In this document: one piece after another, positions 22,128 through 34,821 of the stretch
How the letters are laid out: every line of letters begins with the position of its first letter
Position numbering within the stretch: position 1 is the stretch's first letter
From: Clitoria ternatea
Lineage: Eukaryota; Streptophyta; Magnoliopsida; Fabales; Fabaceae
Length of the DNA stretch: 64,000 nt
Direction of reading: 5' to 3'
NCBI GenBank assembly: GCA_037962975.1
Contig: CM075676.1
Location: 26,531,001 to 26,595,000 of the forward strand
Made by a program: the position numbers and the translations under genes
Notes under the pieces: model-generated
The model's input: only the letters and a program-made list of their open reading frames with translations
Databases searched by the model: none
What the model was told of the DNA's origin: nothing

Positions 22128-23545
22128 GGAAGGACTCGGAACAGATCAAATCCGAGTAGAATATGCCACTGTTGAAGAGAAATCCGAGTAGAATAACTCA
22201 GAAATGATAAAAACCGAGTGGAATTACTCAAAATGAAGCATTTCCGAGTGGAATGACTCAAAAATGATCAAATCCGAGTGGAATCACTCAGAATGAGTCA
22301 ATTCCGAGTGAAATATTTCCCTGTTGAAGTTGAATCCGAGTGGAAAGCTTCCCTGTCAGAGCCATTCCGAGTGAAAAAATTCAAATTTCCAATTCTGAGT
22401 GAGAAGAAGCCTATTTCCGAGTGAAAAATGGCCAAAATTCCAATTTCCGAGCCATTTCAGTCGGTTCCGTGTCATTGGTCACTCGGATTGTGGAGAGGAA
22501 GTGAAGTCCGAGCCAGGTACTCTCCCAATCAACTTCTGAGTCTTTTTCTTTGATTTTCAATTGGCTCCGAGTCATCCTTTAGCAAACTCTGAGACCCTTT
22601 ACCCATTTTCGAGTCATTTTTATGAACTTCCGAGTCATCATTCTCTCCAGTCAGTTCTTGGTCAATCTTCAATCATTTCTGACTCAGTTTTTTTACCAAT
22701 TCCGAGCCAGTCTTCAGTTGGAACCGAGTGACACTTCAGTCAATCATCCCTCTTCAAACCAATTTCGTATCATCCTTCTTCAAACAATCAATTCCGAGCC
22801 CATTTCCATCAATTTCCGAGCCATACTTAAACCTTTCCCGAGCCCTTTTGGCCAATCATTTCCGAGTCAATTGTTGGTCAGTTCTTGGTTAGTTCAGACT
22901 CACTTTTTACCAATTCCGTGTCATCCCTCATCAAGCCAATTCTGAGTGACACTTTTAACCCAATTCTGGTCATTATTCAACCATTTCAGTCGGTTCCGAG
23001 TCACTTGTCACTCAGTTCCGATTGAATGTCTCACAGCAACTACAAACCGAGTAAAACAACTCGGAAAGGAGTATTCTCACTCATCCTTCTATGGGAAATG
23101 CTTCATTCCACTTGGAATTGACTCCCAGTGAGGATGAATGCTGACTGAGAGGCTAATCCGAGTCGTCTTCTCTCGGATTTTCACATCCTCTCTCAGATTT
23201 TCAATATCCTCTCTCGGATTTCAATATCCTCACTCGGAATTCCACCATTTTCACTCAGATTTCCACTATCCACACTCAGATTTCCACTATTTTCACTCGG
23301 CCTTTCACCATCTCTCGGATCTCCACCTTGCTGACCTGGATCCCACCACCCAAGTGGATCCAAGAATCCTGGGGGTGGCAGACAGGGGCGGAGGTAGAGG
23401 GAATTAAAAATTCCCACCAGCCGTTGTCCCCCCACTACCCAAACTGAGTGGAAGCTTGAGCTGGCATTCCACTCAAAAGTGGAAGCCTGAGCTGGCATTC
23501 CACTCGGAAGTGGAAGCCTGAGCTGGCATTCCACTCGGGCCAGCC

Positions 23546-23553
23546 TATAAATA
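23546..23553 (+). promoter_or_regulatory. TATA box, element B LTR
   Basis: TATAAATA sits inside GCCTATAAATAGGC, followed within about 100 bases by a CT-rich tract (23625-23720) typical of a plant core promoter. Confidence 0.65.
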
Positions 23554-24374
23554 GGCAAGGGGAAGGGCAGCTGAGGGGGGGCCTGAAAGGAGGAGGAAAT
23601 TCTGCCAAAAAAAACCCTTCGCTCTCTCTTTCTCTCTCTCTCTCTCTCACCAATTCTTCTCCTCTTCTTCTTCCACCGTCCCTCACCATACTGTCCATAA
23701 TCCTCCACACCACCATCTCTCTCCAGCACCATACCAACCTCTCCCAGCACCTTCCCATTCCCTTTTCCCCTCTCGGACCAGCACTCCTACTCCATCATCA
23801 CTCGGTTTTCGCTCAACCTTCACCCGGTATTCCTCTTATCACTCAGATTTACTATTTTGCACTCGGTTTCCCTTATTTCCACTCGGATTCTTACTGTTTC
23901 ACTCAGATTTTCACTGTTTCACTCAGATTCTCACTGTTTCCACTCGGATCTTTCCAGTTTCACTCAGATTTTCCCTGTTTTTACTCGGATTTTCATAATT
24001 TCACTCGGATTTTCATAGTTTCACTCGATTTTCTTATTTTTCACTCAGTTTTCTTATTTTTCACACGTTTTTTTTATTTCTTGCACTCGGTTTCCTCTTC
24101 TCCCACTCAGTTTTCACTCATTTTTCTTTTTTTTTGCTTTGTACTAAAATATGATAAAGGGAATAAATGTTTCCTATGTTTTCTTTCTAGTTTAAATAAA
24201 AATCAAAAATAAATCATTCTTAGTCAGTGTCATACGGAAAATACTTCCGTCTACACCACTTTTATAGGATTCGTACACGTACGAAGAACTTCGCCTTGTA
24301 TGGGTTCCTCACCATAATGATTCCCATCAACATTTCCTTAATCTTTTTCCTAAATAAAAAAAACTTTTAAAGAA

Positions 24375-24414
24375 CTACGTGACCCTGATTTCTCGAAAGC
24401 TTGAGAATACGTAG
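24375..24414 (+). other. CTACGTA two-tier hairpin, element B LTR
   Basis: Outer arms are CTACGTG and TACGTAG, inner arms TTCTC and GAGAA. It is homologous to 10895-10934. Confidence 0.6.
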
Positions 24415-24489
24415 GAGTAGGAAATAGTTCCTGTCGGGCCCATCTTTCTTTATTTAATTTTTAGAGTTTTCATTTTTGTCTTGCTATCA

Positions 24490-24806
24490 AAAGGAGAAGC
24501 GAGGTTAATTTGGATGAGACATCCTGTTAATCTCATATTTTTTAATATCTCTTTAAAAAGGAGGAGCGAGGTTAATTTGGACGAGGCGTCCTGTTAATCT
24601 CATATTTTTTAATATCTCTTTAAAAAGGAGGAGCGAGGTTAATTTGGACGAGACGTCCTGTTAATCTCATATATTTTAATATCTCTTTAAAATGGAGGAG
24701 CGAGGTTAATTTGGACGAGACGTCCTGTTAACCTCATATATTTTAATATCTCTTTAAAAAGGCGGAGCGAGATTAACTTGGACGAGACGTCCTGTTAATC
24801 TCACGT
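24490..24806 (+). repeat. Five 67-base repeats, each with a GGACG-AGA-CGTCC hairpin
   Basis: The 13-base core starts at 24512, 24579, 24646, 24713 and 24780, an exact 67-base period. Core arms are GGATG/CATCC in copy 1 and GGACG/CGTCC in the others. Outer arms are GAGGTTAA/TTAATCTC in copies 1-3, GAGGTTAA/TTAACCTC in copy 4 and GAGATTAA/TTAATCTC in copy 5. Confidence 0.8.
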
Positions 24807-25143
24807 AAATATTTTGTGTTGATTTTTGTTTATTTTTTTGTTGTTTATTTTGTCGTTCCGTACATTTTTCTTTTCATGAAGAAGTTAAAATAATTATTGG
24901 GTTAATTATAATGCGCACTATCAAATTGAGGTAACCGTTTTTATAACGGACAGTTGTGAGGTGCTAATACCTTCCTCACCTGTAATCAGACTCCCGAATC
25001 ATGGAATTTCATTTATATAACCAGTGCTATAACAAAAGGTTTTTCCACTATTTTATCCTAAAAAATATTGGTGGCGACTCCCTGTTTATTATTTTAAAAC
25101 CGTTTCAAGGGTCGGCCGCGCCGCCGCGATCCCGGTCGCGACA

Positions 25144-28100
25144 ATGAATAATAATAATAAACAAATAAATAAATAAGTTATAAAAATGATGATGATGATA
25201 ACAATAATAGCAGTAAGTGTACCAATAGTAAATTCAGTTACAAAAAGATATCGTTGTCAATGATAGACCAGTTGAGTATTTGTTACTAATAATTTACACG
25301 TTTAAGAGCTTAAAATAGGTAATTGAGCAAGAATTATAAAATCAAGAGTGAAACAAAAAATTAAAAGAGACGTCATGAAAGAGACAATGATTTTCTTTAG
25401 TTGATTCACAATAGATTGTTATTGGATTTGATTTCATGTTTATCCTAACTGTTCATATTCTCAATAACACATGTGACAATTTTAATTACCAAACAGTTAA
25501 TCACGAGTTAGTCACACTTTAATTCCTTAGGCGAACAATTCACCTGATCAAACCCTAAGTTCAATTCCCCAATGAGTTAAAAGATTTAATAAGAGCATTA
25601 ATGAACATCAACATCTCATACAAACTCAATTAAACATGTCGTAATTTCTCGATTAGATATAGCTTAATGTGCTCTACCAAAACAAGAATAACCACAATTC
25701 CCCAATAGTAATTTCAAAGAACATTCATGTATCAATTACACATATTAAGAAAAGAGGAGGAATACAAAGAATGATTGAAATTAAACAAACAAGTTATCAA
25801 ATGTTGGAATAGGAATTTGAAATGCTACAGTAATCCCTAACAGAAAAGGAAATTAACTACTCATGATGAGATAAGAAAATAAACCAGAATTGAGATGATA
25901 ACGATGATGAACGTTACTTTTGCTTAAGTGTCTTCCTTCTCGATCCCAAGATTCTTATGTTAAAAGAAAAAGTAATGGTAAGTAACTAAAAGAATCCTAA
26001 GTGTCGTTTAAAACCTAAGTGTTTGTTTTATTTGGACTGACCCATTACAAAATAAGTAAAATATTTCTTCTAAAATGAATCACTTTTATATTGTTTTTGT
26101 GCTTGATATATACATCGTGATTGAATATAAAGATAATATAAAATAATAATAATAATAATAATAATATACATAATAATAATAATAGTAAACAAATAAATAA
26201 ATAAGTTATAAAAATGATGATGATGATGATAACAATAATAATAATAAGTGTACCAATGGTAAATTCAGTTACAAAAAGATATCGTTGTCAACGATTGACC
26301 TGTTGAGTATTTTTTGCTAATAATTTTCAAGTTTAAGAGCTTAAAACAAGTAATTGAGCAAGAATTATAAAATCAAGAGGGAAACAAAAAATTAAAATAG
26401 ACATCATGAAGGAGACACAACAATTTTGTTTAATTGATTGACAATAGATTGTTATAAGATTTGATTTCTTCTTTATCCCAACTGTTCATATTCTCAATAA
26501 TACATGTGATAATTTTAATAACCAAAGGCTTAATCATGAGTTAATCACACCCTAATTCCTTTGGCAAACAATTTACCTCATCAAACACTAAGTTTAATTC
26601 CCTAACGAGTTAAAAGATTTAATAAGAGCATTAATGAACATCATCATCTCATACAAACTCAATCAAACATGTCATAATTTCTCGATTGGATATAACTTAA
26701 TTTGCTCTACCTAAACAAGAATAACACCCAATATCCCAGTAGTAGTTTCAAAAAACATTCATGTATCAATGAAGCATATTAAGAAAAGAGGAAGAATATA
26801 AAGAATGATTGAAATTAAATAAACATGTTATCAAATGTTGGAATAAGAATTTGAATTGCTACATCAATCCCCTAACAGAAAATAAATTAATTACTCATGA
26901 CGAGATAAGAAAACAAACCCTAATTAAGATGATAACAATGATGAACGTTACTTTTATGTGAGTCTCTTCCTTCTCAATCCCAAGATTCTTATGTGAAAAG
27001 TAAAACTAAGGGTAAGTGACTAAAAGAATCCTAAGTGTCTTTCAAAACCTAAGTGTTTGTTTTATTTGGGCTGACCCATTACAAAATAAGTAAAATATTT
27101 CTTCTAAAATGAATCACTTTGATATTATTTTCGTGTTTGATATGTACATCGTGATAGAATATAAAGATAATATAAAATAATAATATTATAAATAATAATA
27201 ATAAAAATAATAATAATAAACAAATAAATAAATAAGTTACAAAAACGATGATGATGATAATCATAATAACAACAAGTGTACCAATAGTAAATTTAGTTAC
27301 AAAAAGATATCGTTGTCAATGATTGACCTGTTGAGTATTTGTTCCTAATAATTTTCATGTTTAAGAGCTTAAAACAGGTAACTGAGCAAGAAATATAAAA
27401 TCAAGTGTGAAACAAAAAATTAAAAGAGACGTCATGAAAGAGACACAACGATTTTGTTTAATTGATTGACAATAGATTATTATAGGATATGATTACATGT
27501 TTATCTTAACTGTTCATATTCTCAATAACACGTGATAATTTTAATTACTAAACGGCTAATCACGAGTTAATCACACCCTAATTCCTTAGGCAAAAACTCA
27601 CATCTTTAAACCCTAAGTTCAATTCCCTAACGAGTTAAAAGATTTAATAAGAGCATTAATGAACATCAACTTCTCATACAAACCCAATCAAATATGTCGT
27701 AATTTCTCGATTAGATATAACTTAATTTGCTCTACCTAAACAAGAATAACCCCAATTTCCCAATAGTAATTTCAAAGAACATCCATGTATCAATTACGCA
27801 TATTAAGAAAAGAGGAAGAATACAAAGAATGAATGAAATTAAACAAACAAGTTATCAAATGTTGGAATAAGAATTTGAAATGCTACAACAATCCCCTAAC
27901 AGAAAAATAAATTAACTACTCATGACGAGATAAGAAAACAAACCCGATTTGAGATGATAACGATCATGAATGTTACTTTTACATGAGTCTCTTCCGTCTC
28001 AATCCCAAGATTCTTATGTGAAAAGTAAAAGTAAGGGTAAGTGAATAAAAGAATCCTAAGTGTCTTTCAAAACCTAAGTGTTTGTTTTATTTGGGTTGAC

Positions 28101-30512
28101 CCATTACAAAATAAGTAAAATATTTCTTCTAAAATGAATCACTTTGATATTATTTTCGTGTTTGATATGTACATCGTGATAGAATATAAAGATAATGTAA
28201 AATAATAATATTATAAATAATAATAATAAAAATAATAATAATAAACAAATAAATAAATAAGTTACAAAAATGATGATGATGATAACAATAATAACAACAA
28301 GTGTACCAATAGTAAATTTAGTTACGAAAAGATATCGTTGTCAATGATTGACCTGTTGAGTATTTGTTCCTTATAATTTTCATGTTTAAGAGCTTAAAAC
28401 AGGTAATTGAGCAAGAAATATAAAATCAAGTGTGAAACAAAAAATTAAAAGAGACGTCATGAAAGAGAGACAACGATTTTGTTTAATTGATTGACAATAG
28501 ATTATTATAGGATTTGATTTCATGTTTATCTTAACTGTTCATATTCTCAATAACACATGTGATAATTTTAATTACTAAACGGCTAATCACGAGTTAATCA
28601 CACCCTAATTCCTTAGGCGAAAAACTCACCTCTTTAAACCCTAAGTTCAATTCCCTAACAAGTTAAAAGATTTAATAAGAGCATTAATGAACATCAACAT
28701 CTCATACAAACCCAATCAAATATGTCGTAATTTCTTGACTAGATATAACTTAATTTGCTCTACCTAAACAAGAATAACCCCAATTTCCTAATAGTAATTT
28801 CAAAGAACATCCATGTATCAATTACGCTTATTAAGAAAAGAGGAAGAATACAAAGAATGATTGAAATTAAACAAACAAGTTATCAAATGTTGGAATAAGA
28901 ATTTGAAATGCTACATCAATCCCCTAACAGAAAAATAAATTAACTACTCATGACGAGATAAGAAAACAAACCCGATTTGAGATGATAACGATCATGAACG
29001 TTACTTTTACATGAGTCTCTTCCGTCTCAATCCCAAGATTCTTATGTGAAAAGTAAAAGTAAGGGTAAGTGACTAAAAGAATCCTAAGTGTCTTTCAAAA
29101 ACTAAGTGTTTGTTTTATCTGGGCTGACCCATTATAAAATAAGTAAAATATTTCATCTAAAATGACTCACTGTGATATTGTTTTTGTGTTTGATATGTAC
29201 ATCATGATTGAATATAAAGATAATGTAAAATAATAATAATAATATAATAATAATAATAAACAAATAAGTAAATAAGTTTAAGAGCTGTTGAGTATTTGTT
29301 GATAATAATTTTCAAGTTTAAGAGCTTAAAACAGGTTATTGAGCAAGAATTATAAAATCAAGAGTGAAACAAAAAATTAAAAGAGACGTCATGAAAGAAA
29401 CACAACGATTTTGTTTAATTGATTGACAATAGATTGTCATCGGATTTGATTTCATGTTTATCATAACTGTTCATATTGTCAATAACACATGTGATAATTT
29501 TAATTACCAAACGGTTAATCACGAGTTAATCACACCCCAATTCCTTAGGCGAACAATTCACCTGATCAAACCCTAAGTTCAATTCCCCAGCGAGTTAAAA
29601 GATTTAATAAAAGCATTAATGAACATCAACATCTCATACAAACTCAATCAAACTTGTCGTAATTTCTCGATTAGATATAACTTAATGTGCTCTACCTAAA
29701 CAAGAATAACCCCAATTTCCCAATAGTAATTTCAACAAACATCCATGTATCAATTACGAATATTAAGAAAAGAGGAAGAATACAAAGAATGATTGAAATT
29801 AAACAAACAAGATATCAAATGTTGGAATAGGAATTTGAAATTGTACATCAATCCCCTAACAGAAAAATAAATTAACTACTCATGACGAGATAAGAAAACA
29901 AATCCGAATTGAGATGATAACGATGATAAACGTTACTTTTGCGTGAGTCTTTTCCATCTCAATTCCAAGATTCTTATGTGAAAAGTAAAAGTAAGGGTAA
30001 GTGACTAAAAGAATCCTAAGTGTCTTTTAAAACCTAAGTGTTTGTTTTATTTGGGCTGACCCATTACAAAATAAGTAAAATATTTCTTCTAAAATGAATC
30101 ACTTTGATATTGTTTTTGTGTTTGATATGTACATCGTGATTGAATATAAAGATAATATAAAATAATAATATAAATAATAATATAGATAATAATAGTAAAC
30201 AAATAAATAAATAAGTTATAAAAATGATGATGATGATAACAATAATACCAATAAGTGTACCAATGGTAAATTTATTTACAAAAAGATATCGTTGTCAATG
30301 ATTGACCTGTTGAGTATTTGTTGCTATTAACTTTCAAGTTTAAGAGCTTAAAACAGGTAATTTAGTAAGAATTATAAAATCAAGAGTGAAACAAAAAATT
30401 AAAACAAACGTCATGAAGGAGACACAACAATTTCTTTTAATTGATTAACAATAGATTATTATAGCATTTGATTTCTTCTTTATCCTAACTATTCATATTC
30501 TCAATAACACAT
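25144..30512 (+). repeat. AT-rich tandem array, ~1.03-kb unit, about 5.2 copies
   Basis: The word ACAAATAAATAAATAAGTTA (or close) begins at 25161, 26189, 27220, 28245, 29260 and 30199. Spacings are 1028, 1031, 1025, 1015 and 939; the fifth unit lacks about 90 bases near its start. Units share long blocks such as GAGACGTCATGAA, GCATTAATGAACATCA and CTGACCCATTACAAAATAAG. No coding potential is seen. It may be a local satellite-like array. A stretch reading AAGTGTACCAATAGTAAAT...GATATCGTTGTC is reminiscent of LTR leader sequence on the minus strand, so an LTR origin is possible. The sixth unit is cut by element E. Confidence 0.8.
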
Positions 30513-31077
30513 TGTTGCTACCCAATTTTGTCCTGGCCCATTTAAAATTTTCAAAAAAAAATAATAAATAATAAAAAATAACAAAAAATAAAAAATTCTT
30601 TTTAGAAAAAAAGTGAACCTATGGGCTTGTTTGAATTTCAAATTATTGATTCGGGCTTTGATTTTTAAATTTTAAATCCTTACCAGAACCATAAATTTTT
30701 AACTTCTAGACTTAGAAAATTTAAAATTCAAGAAGAGAGTTTGAAATTTGAATTTCATGAGGGATAAAATTTTAGAAGATTAGAGAAAGAGAGAGATAGA
30801 GTTTTTTTTTAAAAATAAGATGAGATAAAGTTTTAAATATATTATATAGAATGTGATAAGGTTTTTTTAATTATAAAAATCAAATTCAGGTTTTATACTT
30901 AAGCTAACCGTATCTAATGTTATGAGATAAGGAAAAAGGCACAGATTTCACAAAAGGGATAACAGAATTATTATTATATATATATTTAATGCTAAAGAGA
31001 TAAGAGGAGAGGAAAGGAATCAGATTTTTTTTATCTATTCATATTAAATACTAAAAGATAAAGGAAATTATAATATA

Positions 31078-31085
31078 TATAAAAG
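31078..31085 (+). promoter_or_regulatory. TATA box, element E LTR
   Basis: TATAAAAG at the end of an AT-rich run, followed by a GA-rich stretch. Confidence 0.5.
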
Positions 31086-31724
31086 GGAGGAACGTGAATC
31101 AGAGAAGGGAGGTATGAGAAATTGAGCATTATATATACTATTCACGCAAGGGATCAAAGAGGGAGAAAGGCAATTAAGGTGCAGGCCATGCATTAGAAAT
31201 ATATATTGGAGGATTCACATGCAACAAAGAAAGAGAACAAAAGCAATTCACAAAGTTATATAGCATTCACGCGGAGAATAAAATAACGAGAGGGAAAAAA
31301 ATGCAAGGCCAGCATTAGAAAAAAATTGACATTGTTAGGAGAGAAAGAGAGAATTCAATTGTAGAGTTCATGAAATTCAAGAAACAGAGAGCACATTGAC
31401 GCAAATTGAGGAGCTAAATTGAAATACTGTTCATGTAAGGAGAAGGATTACGCTAATTAAAGAAGAAAATCTTACAATTGACGTAGAAAATTGACAACTC
31501 CAGGTATCTCTTCCTTTTTTTTTCTTGTTGTAATTATATGAAATCTTAGCTTCTTAAAGAATTAAATTATAGAATCTCTCTTCCTTTTGGAATATTCTAA
31601 TAATTAGTATCATCGAGTGTCTGTTACTGTTTGCTACTAATTAAGTTTAGAGTATTACATTTATAAAATAGGGAATAAAATTAATGCTAGTATGTGCTTA
31701 AAATTAGAATCTTTAGATCTAGGG

Positions 31725-32390
31725 TTAATTTAGACAAGACATCCCATTAACTTATGTTTAATTTCTAGACCATAAAGTATTCTTGTGATGCCAACAGGTA
31801 ACAAAAATTAATATATTCACATTAGGCTCAATTTGGATGAAACGTCCTGTTAGCCTAAGTTTTTTGAATAAAATAAATATATAAGGGCCTCAAAATTAAC
31901 ATAGACCTTTAAAAATATTTTTGATAACGAATTTAGGATCTTTATAGATTTTTTTAGACGAGACATCCTGTCAATCTATGTAAAATTTCCTAAAAGAATT
32001 TAGGCCACAAAACACTTTAATAATATTTATAATATAATAAAATCAAAATATCTTTATAGATTCTTTGGACGAGACGTCCTGTTAATCTAGGTCTTTAAAT
32101 AAACTTTTCATTCTCAAATTAACCTAGACTGTTTAGTTCTCCTTTTAAAATATAATAAAATCAATAAAACCTAAGGCTTCCTTCTTTTAAAAATATAACT
32201 TACTTCGCGTTTTTTTAAAAAGGTAACCCAAAGAACTACATAACCCTGATTTCCCCTAACGCTTGGGGAATACGTAGGAGCGGGAACAATTATTCCTGTC
32301 GGGCCCAAATTTTAAAAAAATATATATCCCTTTTACTAGTAAAAATAAAATAATGATAATTAGATTAATTTGGATGAGACGTCCTGTTAA
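31725..32390 (+). other. Five dispersed GACG-type hairpins, element E LTR
   Basis: Cores with arms lie at 31835-31847 (GGATGaaaCGTCC, outer TTAGGCT/AGCCTAA), 32067-32079 (GGACGagaCGTCC, outer TAGATT/AATCTA) and 32372-32384 (GGATGagaCGTCC, outer GATTAA/TTAATC). At 31944-31978 the outer arms ATAGATT/AATCTAT are perfect but the core is weak. A fifth, degenerate one is near 31725-31755. Confidence 0.6.
32236..32277 (+). other. CTACGTA-type two-tier hairpin, element E LTR
   Basis: Outer arms are CTACATA/TACGTAG with one mismatch; inner arms are TTCCCC and GGGGAA. It is homologous to 10895-10934 and 24375-24414. Confidence 0.6.
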
Positions 32391-32528
32391 TCGTAAAATT
32401 TATAATTTTAAAAATCATTAAATCAACAACAAATCCATAAGGCATCTCTAAGAGGTTTAAATTATAAAGTAGTAGGATTATTCAAACTTAAAGAATCTAG
32501 GGTAACCGTTTAAAATGGACAGTGTGGG

Positions 32529-32533
32529 GTGCT
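32529..32533 (+). other. Target site duplication of element C, left copy
   Basis: GTGCT directly precedes the TGATAAG LTR start. The right copy is at 44168-44172. Confidence 0.9.
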
Positions 32534-34797
32534 TGATAAGTGTTTTAGAACACTATTTTCACTGTTTAATTTATTTACATTTTCTGTTGTTACTGTATTA
32601 TTTTCCCCGATTTTCATTATTTCTGCTTTAATTTCACTGTCTCTATTCAAATGTTGTATTTTGCATAAATCAATGAAAATGGAACAATTAAAGAACAACA
32701 ATTTTGAGAATTGGAAAAATATGTTGAATTGATATTTAATTGATCACAAAAGAAAATATTAATTCCAAGAAATTAAACTTATTATTCCATTTCTACAAAA
32801 TGTAAATTTTAAATGTTCCATTATCAAAATACAATGTTTTGTTTGTCTAAAAATTTGCATTGGTTTCCTTATTTTTCCTTTTCATTTCACGGCACACACA
32901 TTCCATTATTCATAAAAAAATAAAAAAATCTTGCACTACACATACCACATGCACCATGATTCATTAATTAATGTGCCAAATCAATTCATTCCTTGGCCAT
33001 TCTATGCATTATTCACGGCACCATACAACAAGAAAAGGCATGGCACTTTGTTTTCATTTGTTTAACATTTCCTTTTCCAATTATAATGGCCTACCTTGTC
33101 CCACCATGTTTTGCTTTCATTTATTTTGAATTCTTTGACCATTGCATCCAAACCACTCACGGCAATACATTAGCAAATGTCACCATTATTTTTTGTCTTT
33201 TTCTCTTCCAATTACATGGTCAACAAGTCTCCATTTGCCTAATATTTTAATCATGCTCTACCTCTCTCAATAATTCCCACGGCTAATTTCTTAAGGCCAT
33301 GAAGCTGCACTCTTTCATTCACGTGGAATGCTGGCTGTTTGTGCAACATGAAAAGCAAACAGCAAGTAAAAACTGAAAAGCAAACAGCAAGTGAAATCTG
33401 ACAGCAAACAGCAAGGAATTTTTGAACAGCAACAGCATGAAACAAACAGCAAGAAGACAGCAAAATTGGGACAGCAAACAACCAAGCCATTCACGTGAAT
33501 TAGGACAGCATTTATCAAAGAAATTTTGGACATTAAATCAACATGAAAGCAGGATTGTTGGCAACGAAATTGGACAAAGAAAACAGCAAGAAAATGAGAC
33601 AGAGAGACGTGAATAAAAATGGGTTCCCATGAAGAAGCACTTTGCCAACGAAAAAGAAGAAATAAAGAGGAAATAAAATGGAAGAATGAGCTGGCTGGTC
33701 CTTGGAAGAAATTAACAAAAACACCACCTGAAGCATATAAAAAGGGGGGGGGGCTGAAAACGTTCAAGAAGCAGAGGGTAATCATACAAGAGACAGTGAG
33801 AATTTTGTGCAGAGAGTGAGTCAGAAAACACAGAGAAAGAAAAATTCTTGTTGTTATTCTTTTCTTGTTTTTATTTTGTGAAATAAGAATTGAGAGGACA
33901 GTGAAATTGAGCGGTTAAATTTGTATACGGTGGAGGGATCCAGAACAAAGATTTACGGTGAAAAATTTACTGGGCTTTTGGAGAAACCCGTAAGTTTTAT
34001 TTACCATGAATTGTATGTTGTATTTCCTTTTCATTATATGTATGAATTTATACCGTATCATGTGTAACTAAATTTTTATCTTGGGAAAACGGGGGTACGA
34101 TAATATTTTACGTTGATGTTATTTTAACTTAAAGTAAATAAATTTCTGTTTTCCATTTAGTTCAAATTTTACTTAATGCTTTTAGTGATTCCTAACAAGA
34201 GCCTAAATGGTAAAACTATGTACTTACGGGTATATTAGTAAGTTTAGGTAATTAATAAAATCGAGAGATTTATTTTTACCGGAAAGCTTTGAACTAAACC
34301 TAAGATTTTTGAGATGCTTTTTGTGACCTCGGTAAAACCGTGAAAGTAATCAAAATTCTTTTGAGGAAGTAAAAATGGGATTTTCATAAAACGATAATGG
34401 GCCTTTCTTAGGATTAAGCAGCGCTTTCTGTAAGTTAGGTACATTAATAGGAATCCGAGAGGAAAATATTAATTGGCTTTTGGAAAATTCGCCTTGGAAA
34501 ACTTAATTTGATTTTTGTTTATAAAAAGTTGAAATTGTCAACGTAGAATAATATCTTAAACCCCCGGAATCCCAAGATACTCTCTACTCTGTTTTTCACC
34601 CACGGTAAATTTTTATTTTTACTGTAAGGTAAAAAAATTTTTACTGTTAATTTTTATTTTTCACAAATACCAAAAATTGAAAATCAATTGTGTGGGTAAT
34701 TAAATTTTGATATGCCGGTACTTTGAAAACAGTCCCTATGGAGAACGATAATCTTTTATATTACGCGACATAACCCGTGCGCTTGCGGGCCCTGTCA
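32534..34797 (+). repeat. 5' LTR of element C
   Basis: It starts TGATAAGTGTTTTAGAAC and ends GGGCCCTGTCA. U3 includes GCAAACAGCAAG repeats (33345-33485). The TATA box is at 33736-33743 before a G-run. From about 33976 to the end (822 bases) it matches the LTR of element D at 61709-62526, while the upstream parts differ except for the first ~16 bases. Confidence 0.9.
33736..33743 (+). promoter_or_regulatory. TATA box, element C 5' LTR
   Basis: TATAAAAA in GAAGCATATAAAAAGG. The 3' LTR copy is at 43109-43116. Confidence 0.6.
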
Positions 34798-34803
34798 CGT
34801 TTT

Positions 34804-34821
34804 TGACGCCGTTGCCGGGGA
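34804..34821 (+). other. Primer binding site of element C (tRNA-Asp type, one mismatch)
   Basis: TGACGCCGTTGCCGGGGA lies six bases after the LTR. The third base is A where the tRNA-Asp complement and element D have G, a G-to-A change. Confidence 0.85.

Larger units (their letters stand above)
11607..25143 (+). mobile_element. Element B: Tat/Ogre-type Gypsy retrotransposon (5' part outside window)
   Basis: Visible parts in order are the ORF1 tail, gag, protease, an intron, RT, degenerate RNase H, a second RNase H, integrase, a 3' UTR with a tandem array, a polypurine tract and a 3' LTR. The second RNase H domain, the extra ORF1 and the protease-RT intron are hallmarks of the Tat lineage, particularly Ogre. 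Element A inserted into its ORF1. Many in-frame stops make it inactive. Its 3' LTR ends against the ~1.03-kb tandem array. Confidence 0.85.
22043..25143 (+). repeat. 3' LTR of element B (about 3.1 kb)
   Basis: It starts TGTGAACACC and ends GGTCGCGACA. U3 is filled with the word CCGAGTG, sense in the first half (22130-22450) and as CACTCGGA in 23210-24120. A TATA box is at 23546. The distal part carries a CTACGTA hairpin (24375-24414), five exact 67-base repeats with the GGACG hairpin, CCGTT/AACGG at 24935-24949, and a GCTAATACCTTCC block. The last ~250 bases closely match the LTRs of F and E. Confidence 0.85.
30513..32533 (+). repeat. 5' LTR of element E, first part
   Basis: It starts TGTTGCTACCC. 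This U3 is unlike the TGTGAACACC type of A, B and F and lacks CCGAGTG words. A TATA box is at 31078. From about 31725 it carries five GACG-type hairpins, then the CTACATA hairpin (32236-32277) and CCGTT/AATGG (32506-32518), all shared with A and B. It is interrupted after GGGGTGCT by element C. Confidence 0.75.

Noticed and set aside
23193..23758. Minus-strand frames of 107-185 codons in the LTR of element B
   Set aside because: They arise from CT-rich promoter-proximal DNA and CACTCGG repeats read backwards.
32529..34444. Small open frames inside LTRs of element C (and matching ones at 41869-43814)
   Set aside because: They occur in both LTR copies because the LTRs are duplicates. No start context or homology supports them.
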